Notes under the pieces: generated by a model
Told to the model about the DNA's origin: nothing
Databases searched by the model: none
Seen by the model: only the letters and a program-made list of their open reading frames with translations
Part shown: piece by piece, positions 17,775 to 26,518 of the stretch
Layout of the letters: every line of letters starts with the position of its first letter
How positions within the stretch are numbered: the stretch's first letter is position 1
Source: Chloroflexota bacterium
GTDB lineage: Bacteria > Chloroflexota > UBA6077 > SHYK01
Direction of reading: 5' to 3'
Assembly: GCA_009692845.1 (NCBI GenBank)
Contig: SHYK01000002.1
Coordinates: forward strand, 62,001 to 126,000
DNA length: 64,000 bases
Translations under genes and position numbers: made by a program

Positions 17775-19094
17775 TCAAAAAGCGTTGATGTGCTCTTCAA
17801 TCCAGTGAGTCAGATCGGCGATGGGCACGCGTTCCTGAGTCATGTCGTCGCGATCTCGAATCGTGACCGAGCGATCCTCGAGAGATTGAAAGTCCGGGGT
17901 TATGCAATAAGGCGTCCCGATCTCATCCTGGCGACGGTAACGTCTCCCAATTGAGCCAGTCTCATCATATGTGGTCATGAATCGCTTACGCAGGGCGCCC
18001 CTGACCTCGGCGGCGACGCTCGTGAGCGCCTCTTTACGCTGGAGGGGCAGGACGGCGACCGTGTAAGGGGCGAGCGCAGGGTGAAAGCGCATCACCACGC
18101 GAGTCTCGTTGCCGTCTTGCTCTTCGTCGTAGGCGTCGACCATGAATGTCATCGTGGCCCGTGATAAACCAGCGGCCGGCTCCACGACTTCCGGACGAAT
18201 GTGCTCCTTGGTCGCTTCGTCGAAGTAGCGGAGATCTTCGCCGCTGAACTCCTCGTGCTGACCCAGGTCGAAGTCACCCCGATGGGCGATCCCTTCGAGC
18301 TCGCCCCAGCCAAACGGGAACAAGTATTCAACGTCCCAGGTCCCCTTGGAGTAGTGAGAGCGCTCTTCGACTCCGTGCTCCCGGAGCCGCAGATTGCCCG
18401 GTCGCACTCCGTAGCGCTCGTACCAGCTTTTCCGCTCCTCGACCCAGAACTGGAGCCATTCGGGGCCGGTGTTTGGCATTACGAAGTACTCCATCTCCAT
18501 CTGCTCGAATTCGCGCGTGCGGAAGACAAAGTTCCCCGGCGTGATCTCGTTGCGGAACGACTTGCCGATCTGGGCGATGCCAAAGGGCGGGCGCAGGCGC
18601 ATGGCGGTTTGCACCATTTTGAAGTTGATGAAGATCCCCTGGGCGGTTTCCGGTCGCAGGTAGGCAACCGAGGCATCCTCTTCGACCGGCCCGATGAAGG
18701 TCTTGAACATCAGGTTGAATGGACGCGCGTCCGTTACCTCGCCCCCGCACTCGGGACAGCGCCCGTTGTCGAGATGATCACCTCGCCAGCGCTTTTTGCA
18801 GACTTTGCAATCGACGAGAGGATCGGTGAAATTCTTTAGGTGGCCGGATGCCTCCCACACCCGAGGGTGCAGGATGATTGAGGAATCGAGGCCCACAATC
18901 TCGTCTCGCTCTTGCACCATGGCCTGCCACCAGGCGGACTTCACTTTGTCTTTCAGGAGGACGCCGAGTGGGCCGTAATCGTAGGCGTTGCCGAAGCCGC
19001 CGTAGATCTCGCTGGACGGGAAGATGAAGCCTCGGCGTTTGGCCAAGGAGACGATCTTGCCCATGTCGGTCAGCTGGTGTTGACTTTGATGCAC
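17775..19094 (-). CDS. glyS: Glycyl-tRNA synthetase (single-chain type)
   Basis: A 439-residue class II synthetase of the homodimeric kind. Motif 2 lies around IGKSFRNEITPGNFVFRTREFEQMEMEYF, and the N-terminal SLAKRRGFIFPSSEIYGG is diagnostic. A zinc-binding insertion has CKVC and CPEC. The C-terminal anticodon-binding domain is present (VAVLPLQ onward). Start is GTG 19094 preceded by AGAAGGA. No T-box is visible in the 5' region. First gene of the glyS-ppdK-dnaG-rpoD run. Confidence 0.96.
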   Translation of the reverse strand: MHQSQHQLTDMGKIVSLAKRRGFIFPSSEIYGGFGNAYDYGPLGVLLKDKVKSAWWQAMVQERDEIVGLDSSIILHPRVWEASGHLKNFTDPLVDCKVCKKRWRGDHLDNGRCPECGGEVTDARPFNLMFKTFIGPVEEDASVAYLRPETAQGIFINFKMVQTAMRLRPPFGIAQIGKSFRNEITPGNFVFRTREFEQMEMEYFVMPNTGPEWLQFWVEERKSWYERYGVRPGNLRLREHGVEERSHYSKGTWDVEYLFPFGWGELEGIAHRGDFDLGQHEEFSGEDLRYFDEATKEHIRPEVVEPAAGLSRATMTFMVDAYDEEQDGNETRVVMRFHPALAPYTVAVLPLQRKEALTSVAAEVRGALRKRFMTTYDETGSIGRRYRRQDEIGTPYCITPDFQSLEDRSVTIRDRDDMTQERVPIADLTHWIEEHINAF

Positions 19095-19477
19095 GGTGAG
19101 TCCTTCTCGATAGGGATTCTAGAGCCGGGGCGGGCGGCCGAGCCTCCGGCGCAGAAGTCGCCTGCCAGCCTTCCCAAGTGGTCTGACCGGCTTGCGACTG
19201 GCCCAGCTTGACCCAACCAGGGACCGGTCGCGCATTCTCTCCGTCACGGATCAGGCCTTCCCTCGGGGTGGCCGGTGGAGATCGCGGTCAAAGTCATTCT
19301 ATCGATGGCTCGTGTCGAGGGGCAATAGAACAGCGGACAGGACCCGGTGAGCCCGAGCACCTTGGACCCCGCTGGGGTGGCCCGGTCTGGGTAGCGGCGG
19401 GTGTCGAGTCGGTGGCTAAAATCTGAAGGCTATAATCGGGACCCCCGTCACCCTCAGTCGCGCTCAAAGAGGTGTTC
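19095..19477 (+). promoter_or_regulatory. Divergent glyS/lysS intergenic region with a perfect -10 box
   Basis: This 380-base gap holds no gene that I can support. A perfect TATAAT lies at 19431-19436, which would place transcription start near 19443 and give lysS a short leader of about 35 bases. No good -35 hexamer is found at 17-18 bases, so the promoter may depend on an activator or other contacts. No leader hairpin was found on the glyS side. Confidence 0.5.
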
Positions 19478-20962
19478 TTGGAAACGGAAGCTAGTGATCT
19501 GGTTCAAGCGCGGCTGCGTAAGCTGGACGGCATACGCGCGATGGGCATTGATCCCTTCCCGCCCAAGTATGAGAGGACCCATTTATCGAACGAAGTAGTC
19601 GGCGGGTTCGACAGTCTGCAAGGTCAGGAGGTTCGGGTGGCCGGCCGGCTGGTGGGCGCCGTCCGGGATATGGGCGGCTCGGGCTTCGCCCACATTTTGG
19701 ATTCGGCTGGCCGCATCCAGATTTTCTTCCGGAAGAATACGCTAGGGGCCGAAGGCTTCGAGCTCTATCGGTTGCTGGATACGGGCGACTTCATTGGAGT
19801 GGAAGGTACGCCGATGAAGACTCGCACGGGTGAAGTCACGGTGGAAGCGACCCACCTGACATTTTTGAGTAAAGCCATGCGCCCGCTCCCGGAGAAGTGG
19901 CATGGCCTGACCGACGTCGAAACCCGCTACCGTCAGCGCTATCTGGACCTGATTTCCAACGAAGAGGCCAGAGATGTGTTTGCGCTTAGGAGCCGAATCA
20001 TCGCGGCGACCCGTCGCTTCCTGGAGGCGCGAGACTTCGTCGAAGTAGAGACGCCCCTGCTTCAGGCGGTGGCCGCCGGGGCGGCCGCGAAGCCGTTCGA
20101 GACTTTCTTCAACGCCCTCGACTCGACCCTCTACCTGCGCATTGCCATCGAGCTCTATTTGAAGCGTTGCATCGTCGGTGGGATCGAGCGGGTCTACGAA
20201 ATGGGCCGAATTTTTCGGAATGAAGGGCTGAGCACCAAGCATAACCCCGAATTTACGATGCTCGAGCTTTATCAGGCTTATGCCGACTACCACGACATGA
20301 TGGAGCTGGTCGAGTCGCTGGCTTCGTCCGTCGCTCAACAGCTACTCGGGACGATGCACCTCAAATGGGGAGAGCATGAGATTGACCTGTCGCCGCCGTG
20401 GGCCCGCCGGAACCTGCGCGAGCTGGTGGTCGAATATTCGGGCATCGACTACGTCGAGATCGGTGATGATAGGGCGCTGCTGGAAGCGGTTCGGGCTAAG
20501 GGGCTAAAGCTAGACCCGGGCTGGAATCGGGCCAAACTGATCGACGAGCTGGTGAGCGAGTTTGTGGAACCCCATCTCATCCAACCGACCTTCATAATCG
20601 ACTATCCGGTCGAGACGACCCCGCTCGCCAAGCGGAAGGCCGACGACCCCAGCGTGGTCGAACGCTTTGAGCTCTATATCGGTGGAATGGAAATCGCGAA
20701 TGCGTTTAGCGAGCTGAACGATCCGATCGATCAGCGGCGCCGATTTGAAGAGCAAGTGCTCCAACGGGAGCTGGGGGACGACGAGGCCCAGGCGCTGGAC
20801 GAGGATTTTCTGCAGGCGGTCGAGCATGGGATGCCGCCCACCGGCGGGCTAGGCATCGGGATTGATCGCCTGGTCATGATCTTGGGAAATCGGACCTCGA
20901 TTCGAGAAGTGATTCTCTTCCCACAGCTTCGCTCGCGGGCAGGGCCCGCTGCCAAAGACTGA
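19478..20962 (+). CDS. lysS: Lysyl-tRNA synthetase (class II)
   Basis: A 494-residue class II enzyme. The N-terminal OB-fold anticodon domain (VRVAGRLVGAVRDMGGSGFAH) is followed by RYLDLI, motif 1 around FVEVETPLLQ, motif 2 around YEMGRIFRNEGLSTKHNPEF and motif 3 in GGLGIGIDRLVMILGN. TTG 19478 has AAAGAGG at good spacing; a GTG six bases earlier overlaps that ribosome site, so the TTG is preferred. It stands alone between glyS (divergent) and the serS leader. Confidence 0.96.
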   Translation: METEASDLVQARLRKLDGIRAMGIDPFPPKYERTHLSNEVVGGFDSLQGQEVRVAGRLVGAVRDMGGSGFAHILDSAGRIQIFFRKNTLGAEGFELYRLLDTGDFIGVEGTPMKTRTGEVTVEATHLTFLSKAMRPLPEKWHGLTDVETRYRQRYLDLISNEEARDVFALRSRIIAATRRFLEARDFVEVETPLLQAVAAGAAAKPFETFFNALDSTLYLRIAIELYLKRCIVGGIERVYEMGRIFRNEGLSTKHNPEFTMLELYQAYADYHDMMELVESLASSVAQQLLGTMHLKWGEHEIDLSPPWARRNLRELVVEYSGIDYVEIGDDRALLEAVRAKGLKLDPGWNRAKLIDELVSEFVEPHLIQPTFIIDYPVETTPLAKRKADDPSVVERFELYIGGMEIANAFSELNDPIDQRRRFEEQVLQRELGDDEAQALDEDFLQAVEHGMPPTGGLGIGIDRLVMILGNRTSIREVILFPQLRSRAGPAAKD

Positions 20963-21020
20963 ACCGAGAGTTGGAGCCAGACTCGTGGCTCATAAGGCTA
21001 ACGAGGTAGCTCCAGGTGTA

Positions 21021-21049
21021 TTGCTGTGGGCTCTCCCGGCTGCTATACA
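21021..21049 (+). promoter_or_regulatory. Sigma-70 promoter for the serS leader
   Basis: TTGCTG at 21021-21026 and TATACA at 21044-21049 are separated by exactly 17 bases. Transcription would start near 21056, immediately before the first strand of the leader structure described next, so a leader of about 210 bases precedes the serS start. Confidence 0.65.
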
Positions 21050-21057
21050 ATCGCAGT

Positions 21058-21232
21058 CCATGGGCGAGGAACCAGGCCGGTGGCAGTGACTTTCCTAAAC
21101 CCGATCAGTAGCGAGTCCAATCGTGGCCTGCCCATGGGTGGGGCCGTCGGAGGGCGCGCAGCTTAGAACGCCGTCGCACACAAATTCGACAAGCCGTGGG
21201 CAGGAACAGGAGCCCGCGGCTTTCTTGTTTTT
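21058..21232 (+). promoter_or_regulatory. serS leader with mutually exclusive antiterminator and intrinsic terminator
   Basis: Three helices can be drawn. P1 pairs CCATGGGC (21058-21065) with GCCCATGG (21130-21137); inside it AGGCC (21074-21078) pairs with GGCCT (21125-21129). A terminator pairs AGCCGTGGGC (21192-21201) with GCCCGCGGCT (21212-21221), followed by TTTCTTGTTTTT. The 3' strand of P1 can instead pair with CCGTGGGC of the terminator 5' arm (21194-21201), seven Watson-Crick pairs and one G-U. So P1 and the antiterminator exclude each other. This is the logic of a T-box or riboswitch. A GGGTGGGGCC segment at 21136-21145 partly resembles a T-box core, but a full T-box is not evident. 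Confidence 0.65.
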
Positions 21233-21267
21233 ACGCGGCGCGAATTGGGATCGAGAGGGAGAGACAA

Positions 21268-22560
21268 ATGCTGAGCTTGCAGTTCATCCGGGAGCATGAG
21301 ACCCGGGTTCGGGAGGCGATGGCCCACCGACACGCGGATCCGCCGCTTGACGAGATCCTCGAAGTGGATCGACACCGTCGCGAGATGCTTCAGGAGGTGG
21401 AGGCGCTTCGTGGCCAGCGCAATCAATTGACCGCGCAGATTTCAGCAGTCCGCGAGCCGGAGACGCGCCAGCGCCTCATCGACCAAACCCGCGAGCTTTC
21501 CACGCGACTGAATGACCTTGAACCCGCGGCGAAGGTCGCGGATGACCGCCTGGCTGCCCTGCTTCTCCAGGTGCCCAACCTGCCTGACGACACCGTGCCG
21601 ATCGGGCGAGACGAGTCGGAGAACCCCGAGCTGCGTCGGTGGGGTACCCCGCGCGCATTTGACTTCGAGGTGCGACCGCACTGGGAGATTGGCGAGAGCC
21701 TAGGGATTATCGACTCCGAGCGGGGCGCCAAGCTGGCGGGCTCGCGTTTTCAGGTACTAATGGGCAATGGCGCGGCGCTATCCCGGGCCCTCATCGCTTT
21801 CATGCTGGACCTCCATATTCGCGAGCATGACTACATCGAGATTGCGCCGCCGTATCTGGTCCGACCGGAGATCATGGTGGGAACCGGACAGCTGCCCAAG
21901 TTTGCCGACGAAGCCTACTACCTGGAGCGGGACGACCTCTACCTGATTCCCACGGCGGAGGTGCCGGTGACCAATCTGCATCGGGGTGAGATCCTGGAGC
22001 CAGGTAGCCTGCCCATTCGCTACTGTGCCTACACCCCGTGCTTCCGACGCGAGGCGGGCGCAGCGGGGCGAGATACCCGGGGATTGATTCGTGTGCACCA
22101 GTTCGACAAAGTCGAGATGGTCAAGCTGGTCCGCCCGGAAGAATCAGCGGCGGAGCTCGAGAATATGGTTGCGGATGCGACCGAGGTCCTCGAGCGCCTG
22201 GGCTTGCCCTATCGGGTCATCGTGCTGTGTACGGGCGATCTTGGCTTTGCCATGGCGAAAACCTACGACCTGGAAGTCTGGATGCCCGGTCAGGATCGCT
22301 ACGTCGAGATTTCCTCCTGTTCAATGGCAGGGGACTTTCAGGCTCGGCGGGCCGACATCAAGTTTCGGCCCTCGGTCGGCGCTCACGTCGATTACGTCCA
22401 TACGTTGAATGGATCGGGCTTGGCGGTGGGGCGGACGATGGCGGCGATTCTCGAAACCTATCAGCGCGAAGACGGGAGTGTCGAGGTGCCGGAGGCGCTC
22501 CGTCCATTCCTGGGCGGGAAAACCGAGCTGCGGCGGGCCCTCCCAGCCCCCAAAGGCTAA
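21268..22560 (+). CDS. serS: Seryl-tRNA synthetase
   Basis: A 430-residue class II synthetase. The long N-terminal coiled-coil arm that contacts tRNA-Ser covers about residues 30-100. Motif 2 surrounds RGLIRVHQFDKVEMVKL and motif 3 is GRTMAAILETYQREDGSVEVP. It charges serine onto tRNA-Ser (and onto tRNA-Sec where that tRNA exists, relevant to the candidate selenoprotein in this window). ATG 21268 is preceded by GAGAGGGAGAG; in-frame upstream codons overlap the terminator and are not coding. Expression is likely governed by the leader. Confidence 0.96.
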   Translation: MLSLQFIREHETRVREAMAHRHADPPLDEILEVDRHRREMLQEVEALRGQRNQLTAQISAVREPETRQRLIDQTRELSTRLNDLEPAAKVADDRLAALLLQVPNLPDDTVPIGRDESENPELRRWGTPRAFDFEVRPHWEIGESLGIIDSERGAKLAGSRFQVLMGNGAALSRALIAFMLDLHIREHDYIEIAPPYLVRPEIMVGTGQLPKFADEAYYLERDDLYLIPTAEVPVTNLHRGEILEPGSLPIRYCAYTPCFRREAGAAGRDTRGLIRVHQFDKVEMVKLVRPEESAAELENMVADATEVLERLGLPYRVIVLCTGDLGFAMAKTYDLEVWMPGQDRYVEISSCSMAGDFQARRADIKFRPSVGAHVDYVHTLNGSGLAVGRTMAAILETYQREDGSVEVPEALRPFLGGKTELRRALPAPKG

Positions 22561-22610
22561 GTATGGCCGACCCGGTCGTCTGCCAAGGCCATGTTTTGCG
22601 GTTGGGCCTT

Positions 22611-24581
22611 CTATTCTGGACGGGGTCGGAGCTCAACGTTTGAGCTGGCGGTGCGCCCGGTCAGAATCCCCTGCTGGCTGATCAGGCCCCGGGTGCCAGG
22701 GGGCAGCTTGAGATCGCCTGGCAAACGGAAGATGTTCAACATCTTGGAACCATGCCAGTCCCCGGGCTGCCAGGATCCGGCCGGGTACGCGACGTGCTCC
22801 TCTCGATGAATCTCGGTGCCGCCCACGAGCAGGCGCAGCTTGGTCAAGAACGGCTCCGGAGGGTCGGCATCCATGCGCCAGAGCAGGGTAATTTGCTGCC
22901 CGCGCAAGTCGGATAGGATCGAGCCCCGCTCGTAAACTGGGTTGCTGACGTCGGGCGCCAATGGGTCGAGATGGGCGGCTACCCAATTCTCCAGCTGCGA
23001 AGGGGGAAGCCGAAACACCCGTCTGGTCCAGCGAGGGCCGCCCGTCAGTTTCTGCTCGAGGACCTGGGTGTTCGGCAGCTCAGTCAGCAGGAAGCTGGTC
23101 GCTGATTCCTCGTCATTGGTGGTCACCAGCAGCAGGCCCGGGGCATCCGTGCGGAACATGAGCCCGTCCCGCCCGTCGAAGGTTCGCACTCGGTCATATT
23201 CGCGGGCCATCACCTGAGCGAGCAGACGCTGCTGGGAATGGTCCTGCTCCTCCCCGCCCACGAGCACAAAGCTGCTGTCGGTGCGGGCAAGCTGAACTAA
23301 ATGGTCGGCAAGCTCTTCGGTGAATTTCCAGGGGACTCCATAGTCGCCCAGTGGGAAATACTCCTCCTGGGTCAGGAAGAACGGTACGGCGAGCAAGAGT
23401 TGGGAGCCCACTATCGGGGCGGCCAGGGTGAGGCTCCAAACGGGTTTGGCCCGGGCCACCCGGTCGATTAGCAGTCCGATCGCGAGTAGTTGTACGGGCA
23501 GGGTGTTCAGGAAGTAATAGGGGTACAGGGTACGGAATGCGCCGGTTTGGATTGGCCGAGCCAAAGCGACCAGCGGCAGGGCCGCCATAAGGCAGAGGAG
23601 GAAGCAGATCGCCGCCCGACTAGGATCCCGGCGACGATACGACCAGGCGGACCAGCTCAACCAAATCCAGCCGGACACCGACAGAGCGCGTGCCAATGGG
23701 TCGATCCACGTGAACGGCCATTCAGTCGCGTTTAAGAGACGGGCACTCTGCCCGGTCACCGATTGGTAACCGACGCTAGTAACCAAAAGGGTCGCTCGCT
23801 CGATGCTGGAGTCCGCGAAGGTTCCATTCGGTTCGAGACTTGAAAAGCTGAATTTGGCCAGATCGGGAATCAGACTCCCGATGATCCACGGTGCCATCAG
23901 CAGCAAAGCGATGACGGCGCCCACGACGGCCGATCGCCAGTGGATCGTGCGATGGAAGACCAGCATGCTCACCAGCAGGCTGATCGCGTTCGGGATGCCG
24001 CTGAGGTGCACCAGCACGGTCGCTGCTAACCCACCCCCGGCCACTCCCCACTGCTTGCCGCCATTCAGACGCAGCGCCCGCACGGACGCCCACAGAAAGA
24101 CGCAGGCCAACGGAGCAACGTAGGCGGTGATCCAGAGGCGGCGGCCATAGATCACCAGCCAGGGGTTTACCGCCGCCAGCAAAGCGGCCAGCAATCCAAC
24201 TCGAGGGCTGAACGCGTCGCGGCCAATGAAATAGAGCAGGGGGACACAGAGCGCATTCAGGGCCGCGACGAAAGCGGCATAGATGGCGTGCGACGAGGAG
24301 AACGCCAATGGAAAGCCAAGGATATAGAGCCCGATCGGGCCGCTCGCAATGCCCGCTGAGGACGGAAAAGCAATCTGAAGCTTTCCCTGGTAGACCATGT
24401 CCCACGCTGTCTGCAGAAAGTCGCCGTCATCGCCCAGGTATTGCGCGGCGGACAGATTCCATAGCCTGAGGAACGTCCCGAGCACCGTGATCAGCAGCAA
24501 CAGCAGGCGGTGATCGGTTATCCAGGCCGAGAATCTACTCAACTGCGACGAGATCCTTGATCCGGTCGAAGACTGACGCAT
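22611..24581 (-). CDS. Membrane glycosyltransferase, PMT/ArnT-like (GT39 type)
   Basis: A protein of about 650 residues with some ten to twelve membrane segments in the first 430 residues and a periplasmic/extracellular C-terminal part. The start of the first loop, YLGDDGDFLQTAWDM, has the acidic pair expected of GT-C glycosyltransferases using lipid-linked sugars. ATG 24581 is inside the end of comEA; a TTG overlapping the comEA stop (TTGAGTAG) near 24545 is a good alternative. In the uninterrupted ancestor this gene directly followed comEA. Acceptor unknown. Confidence 0.75.
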   Translation of the reverse strand: MRQSSTGSRISSQLSRFSAWITDHRLLLLLITVLGTFLRLWNLSAAQYLGDDGDFLQTAWDMVYQGKLQIAFPSSAGIASGPIGLYILGFPLAFSSSHAIYAAFVAALNALCVPLLYFIGRDAFSPRVGLLAALLAAVNPWLVIYGRRLWITAYVAPLACVFLWASVRALRLNGGKQWGVAGGGLAATVLVHLSGIPNAISLLVSMLVFHRTIHWRSAVVGAVIALLLMAPWIIGSLIPDLAKFSFSSLEPNGTFADSSIERATLLVTSVGYQSVTGQSARLLNATEWPFTWIDPLARALSVSGWIWLSWSAWSYRRRDPSRAAICFLLCLMAALPLVALARPIQTGAFRTLYPYYFLNTLPVQLLAIGLLIDRVARAKPVWSLTLAAPIVGSQLLLAVPFFLTQEEYFPLGDYGVPWKFTEELADHLVQLARTDSSFVLVGGEEQDHSQQRLLAQVMAREYDRVRTFDGRDGLMFRTDAPGLLLVTTNDEESATSFLLTELPNTQVLEQKLTGGPRWTRRVFRLPPSQLENWVAAHLDPLAPDVSNPVYERGSILSDLRGQQITLLWRMDADPPEPFLTKLRLLVGGTEIHREEHVAYPAGSWQPGDWHGSKMLNIFRLPGDLKLPPGTRGLISQQGILTGRTASSNVELRPRPE

Positions 24582-24668
24582 TCACGACTCGGGCGTCCCG
24601 AAGCTGCTCGACACGCGTGAACGGTCCATTGGCCTGGCGGTATTGAATGATGCTGGTGGCAGTTACAG
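24535..24668 (-). pseudogene. comEA: comEA 3' fragment (displaced C-terminal helix-hairpin-helix)
   Basis: The last 44 codons of comEA, starting at the shared core GTTACAG and ending at the TAG at 24535-24537. It encodes the second half of a helix-hairpin-helix: SIIQYRQANGPFTRVEQL, then the closing VFDRIKDLVAVE. These codons are now read as the C-terminus of the serine recombinase. Joining them to the 5' fragment at the core gives GIGPVTATSIIQYRQANGPF, a perfect ComEA HhH, and an intact 198-residue frame. Confidence 0.85.
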
Positions 24669-26247
24669 CCGGACTCTCGCCCCCTACTACCGCCGCATAA
24701 ACCACAGTGACCGTTGCTTTCTTGTCTTTGGTGCCTGATGGCACCGTTTCCACGATGATCTTCTCGACCAGCAATTCAACCAGCTTCCGCTTGAGCGCGA
24801 AGTCAGCGTTATCCAGGTTGGCCGCGTAGAGCTGGATCAGGTCGGCCGTCTGCGTCAGAGCCGCATCTTCAGCAACGGCCAGGTCATCCTGAACGCTGAT
24901 CGCATCAATCATCGTCTGGACGGCTGAGGCTTCCCGCGCGATCTCCGCTAACTGGGATTCCGTGTCCGGTAGGGAAACGGTGCCACGGCGGTACAGCGCC
25001 AGCACGCGAGCCTTCTGAGCCTCAGTGGCTACCAACTGGCGGGCGAGAGCCTCACGGCGCTCCTGTGGCGCCGGTGACTTGGGCTCGGCCATTTGCTCTC
25101 GGGCCTGTCGGAGAAACTCGCCAGGGTCGCGGAGGAAGTCGAGGATACGACCCCACACGAGATCCTCGAGGAAGTCGGCGCGGATGTTCTTCGCCGAGCA
25201 TCGGAGCGAGATATCGCCAGGATTGTTGCTGGCGACCTGGTTGGAGCACTTGTAGTAGGGCAGCGTCTTGCGCCCGCCAGCCTGTTGCACGTGCAGCTGC
25301 AGCCCGCCGAACCCGTGGCCACATAGGTCACAGACCATCAGCCCGCGGAGCAAGTAATCGCGCTTGGCGTTCGCCGGCTGGCCGCGCATGTTGGAACGAA
25401 GAGCCGCGCGGGTCTTGTCCCAGAGTTCTGGCGTGACAATCGGTGGGACGGCGCCCATCGCGCTGGTACCGTCTTTGAAGTTCATCGTGTGCTCGCCCTT
25501 GTAGACGGGGCTCCGCAGCATCATCGATAGGCGGGACCCGCGCCAGCCCACGGCTTCTCGCCTCGCTTTCTTGGTGACTCGCGTGACCGGTGACATCCCG
25601 AGAGCGTTCAGCCGTCGAGCCTCCTGGATAAGGGTGCTGCCGTTGGCGACGCGCTCAAAGAGATCGTGGACCAGGTCGGCCTCAGTGATTCCGAGAGGCA
25701 GCACCATGTGCAGGCTGGGGACTATGTAGCCCTCGTCATCTACATCGTACCCGTAGGGCAGGGCGGCGCCGCCTGTGTACTTGCCGTCGCGGATCGAGCG
25801 AGCTCGTCCCATGGTCATGCGCTCGGTGATGGTCTCGCGCTCGAGTTCCGCGATTGAGCCGAGCAACTGGAAGACGAAACGACCGATTGAGGATCCCGTA
25901 TCGAATGGTTCCGTCGCCGATCGGATCGCGACGCCGGCTCCCTCTAGGAGATGGTGCGCCTCCAAGAGCGACGATAGCGACCGGCCCAGCCGATCAAGGC
26001 GGTAGACGAGTACCTGGCCGAATGCGCCGGTCTTGGCGTCGTCTAGAAGCCGCTGGCCCTCGGGTCGTTCGGTGAGTCGCTTCGCTCCCGATACGCCTTC
26101 GTCGACGTACTCACCGGCGATCTCGTAGGAGTACAGGCGGCAGAAGTCGCGGAGGAACGTTAGCTGACCCTTGACGGTCTGGCGCTCAGCCTGATCTTCC
26201 GTGCTGACTCGTGCATAGATGGCAACGCGAGTCGTAGTCTCCTGCAT
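24535..26247 (-). CDS. Large serine recombinase/integrase with a ComEA-derived C-terminus
   Basis: A 570-residue large serine recombinase. The resolvase domain has nucleophile S15 in IYARVSTEDQ and the conserved YRLDRLGRS. The recombinase domain follows (about 170-290), then a zinc ribbon with CDLCGHGFGG and the later YYKCSN and LRCSAK cysteines, and a coiled-coil region near 400-470. The last 44 residues are not recombinase sequence but the end of ComEA, read through the left junction. In the excised circle the same frame would instead continue into element DNA. ATG 26247 has no clear ribosome site on this strand. Confidence 0.93.
   Translation of the reverse strand: MQETTTRVAIYARVSTEDQAERQTVKGQLTFLRDFCRLYSYEIAGEYVDEGVSGAKRLTERPEGQRLLDDAKTGAFGQVLVYRLDRLGRSLSSLLEAHHLLEGAGVAIRSATEPFDTGSSIGRFVFQLLGSIAELERETITERMTMGRARSIRDGKYTGGAALPYGYDVDDEGYIVPSLHMVLPLGITEADLVHDLFERVANGSTLIQEARRLNALGMSPVTRVTKKARREAVGWRGSRLSMMLRSPVYKGEHTMNFKDGTSAMGAVPPIVTPELWDKTRAALRSNMRGQPANAKRDYLLRGLMVCDLCGHGFGGLQLHVQQAGGRKTLPYYKCSNQVASNNPGDISLRCSAKNIRADFLEDLVWGRILDFLRDPGEFLRQAREQMAEPKSPAPQERREALARQLVATEAQKARVLALYRRGTVSLPDTESQLAEIAREASAVQTMIDAISVQDDLAVAEDAALTQTADLIQLYAANLDNADFALKRKLVELLVEKIIVETVPSGTKDKKATVTVVYAAVVGGESPAVTATSIIQYRQANGPFTRVEQLRDARVVNASVFDRIKDLVAVE
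24659..24668. repeat. Left attachment junction (core GTTACAG)
   Basis: GCAGTTACAG, nine of ten bases identical to the right junction. It lies inside the recombinase reading frame, at the codons for V-T-A. The strand exchange point of a serine recombinase would be two bases within the seven identical ones. Confidence 0.75.
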
Positions 26248-26271
26248 GGCTAGAATGATCGAAGGAGGAGA

Positions 26272-26469
26272 ATGATGCAGGCGACGACCGACGAGGAACT
26301 AGCAGCGCTCATTGATCAGGCATCTGCCGCCGTAGACAAGTACGCAAAGCGAAGATTCCAGCCATTGCCCCAAGAGTCAGCAGCTGTCCCGAGTTATCAG
26401 GAAAAGCCTGTTGGCGCTGAAGGACCGCCAGCCAGCGAAGGTACTCCGCTTTCCACTCAGGAACACTGA
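26272..26469 (+). CDS. Small hypothetical protein in the element
   Basis: A 65-residue frame with an excellent ribosome site (AAGGAGGAGA) just before ATGATG at 26272. The N-terminal half is a plausible helix ([22 protein letters not shown]) and the C-terminal half is Pro/Ser-rich and probably disordered. It is divergent from the recombinase, whose start is only 24 bases away. It is the only rightward gene in the element. No family recognised; an antisense frame at 26309-26518 competes for the same DNA. Confidence 0.4.
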   Translation: MMQATTDEELAALIDQASAAVDKYAKRRFQPLPQESAAVPSYQEKPVGAEGPPASEGTPLSTQEH

Positions 26470-26518
26470 CCCCGAACGAGCGGAGCGTGTCCTCCAGGTC
26501 TTGGCCTTCCAGATTCAC
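26309..26518 (-). CDS. Possible small protein coupled to the HNH gene
   Basis: A 69-residue frame whose GTG 26518 overlaps the TGA of the secreted HNH gene (GTGA), in the direction of the element operon. It encodes a mainly helical peptide ([20 protein letters not shown]). It overlaps the rightward 65-residue frame almost completely, so at most one is likely to matter. The stop-start overlap and orientation favour it; the lack of a strong ribosome site does not. Confidence 0.3.
   Translation of the reverse strand: MNLEGQDLEDTLRSFGVSVPEWKAEYLRWLAVLQRQQAFPDNSGQLLTLGAMAGIFALRTCLRRQMPDQ

Noticed and set aside
19095-19210. T-box leader for glyS
   Set aside because: No AGGGTGG-type core, no terminator and no stem I pattern were found upstream of glyS.
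22586-22611. AAGGCC/GGCCTT hairpin between serS and the glycosyltransferase as a bidirectional terminator
   Set aside because: The loop is 14 bases, the T-run is broken (CTATTCT) and the stem is only six pairs; too weak to assert.
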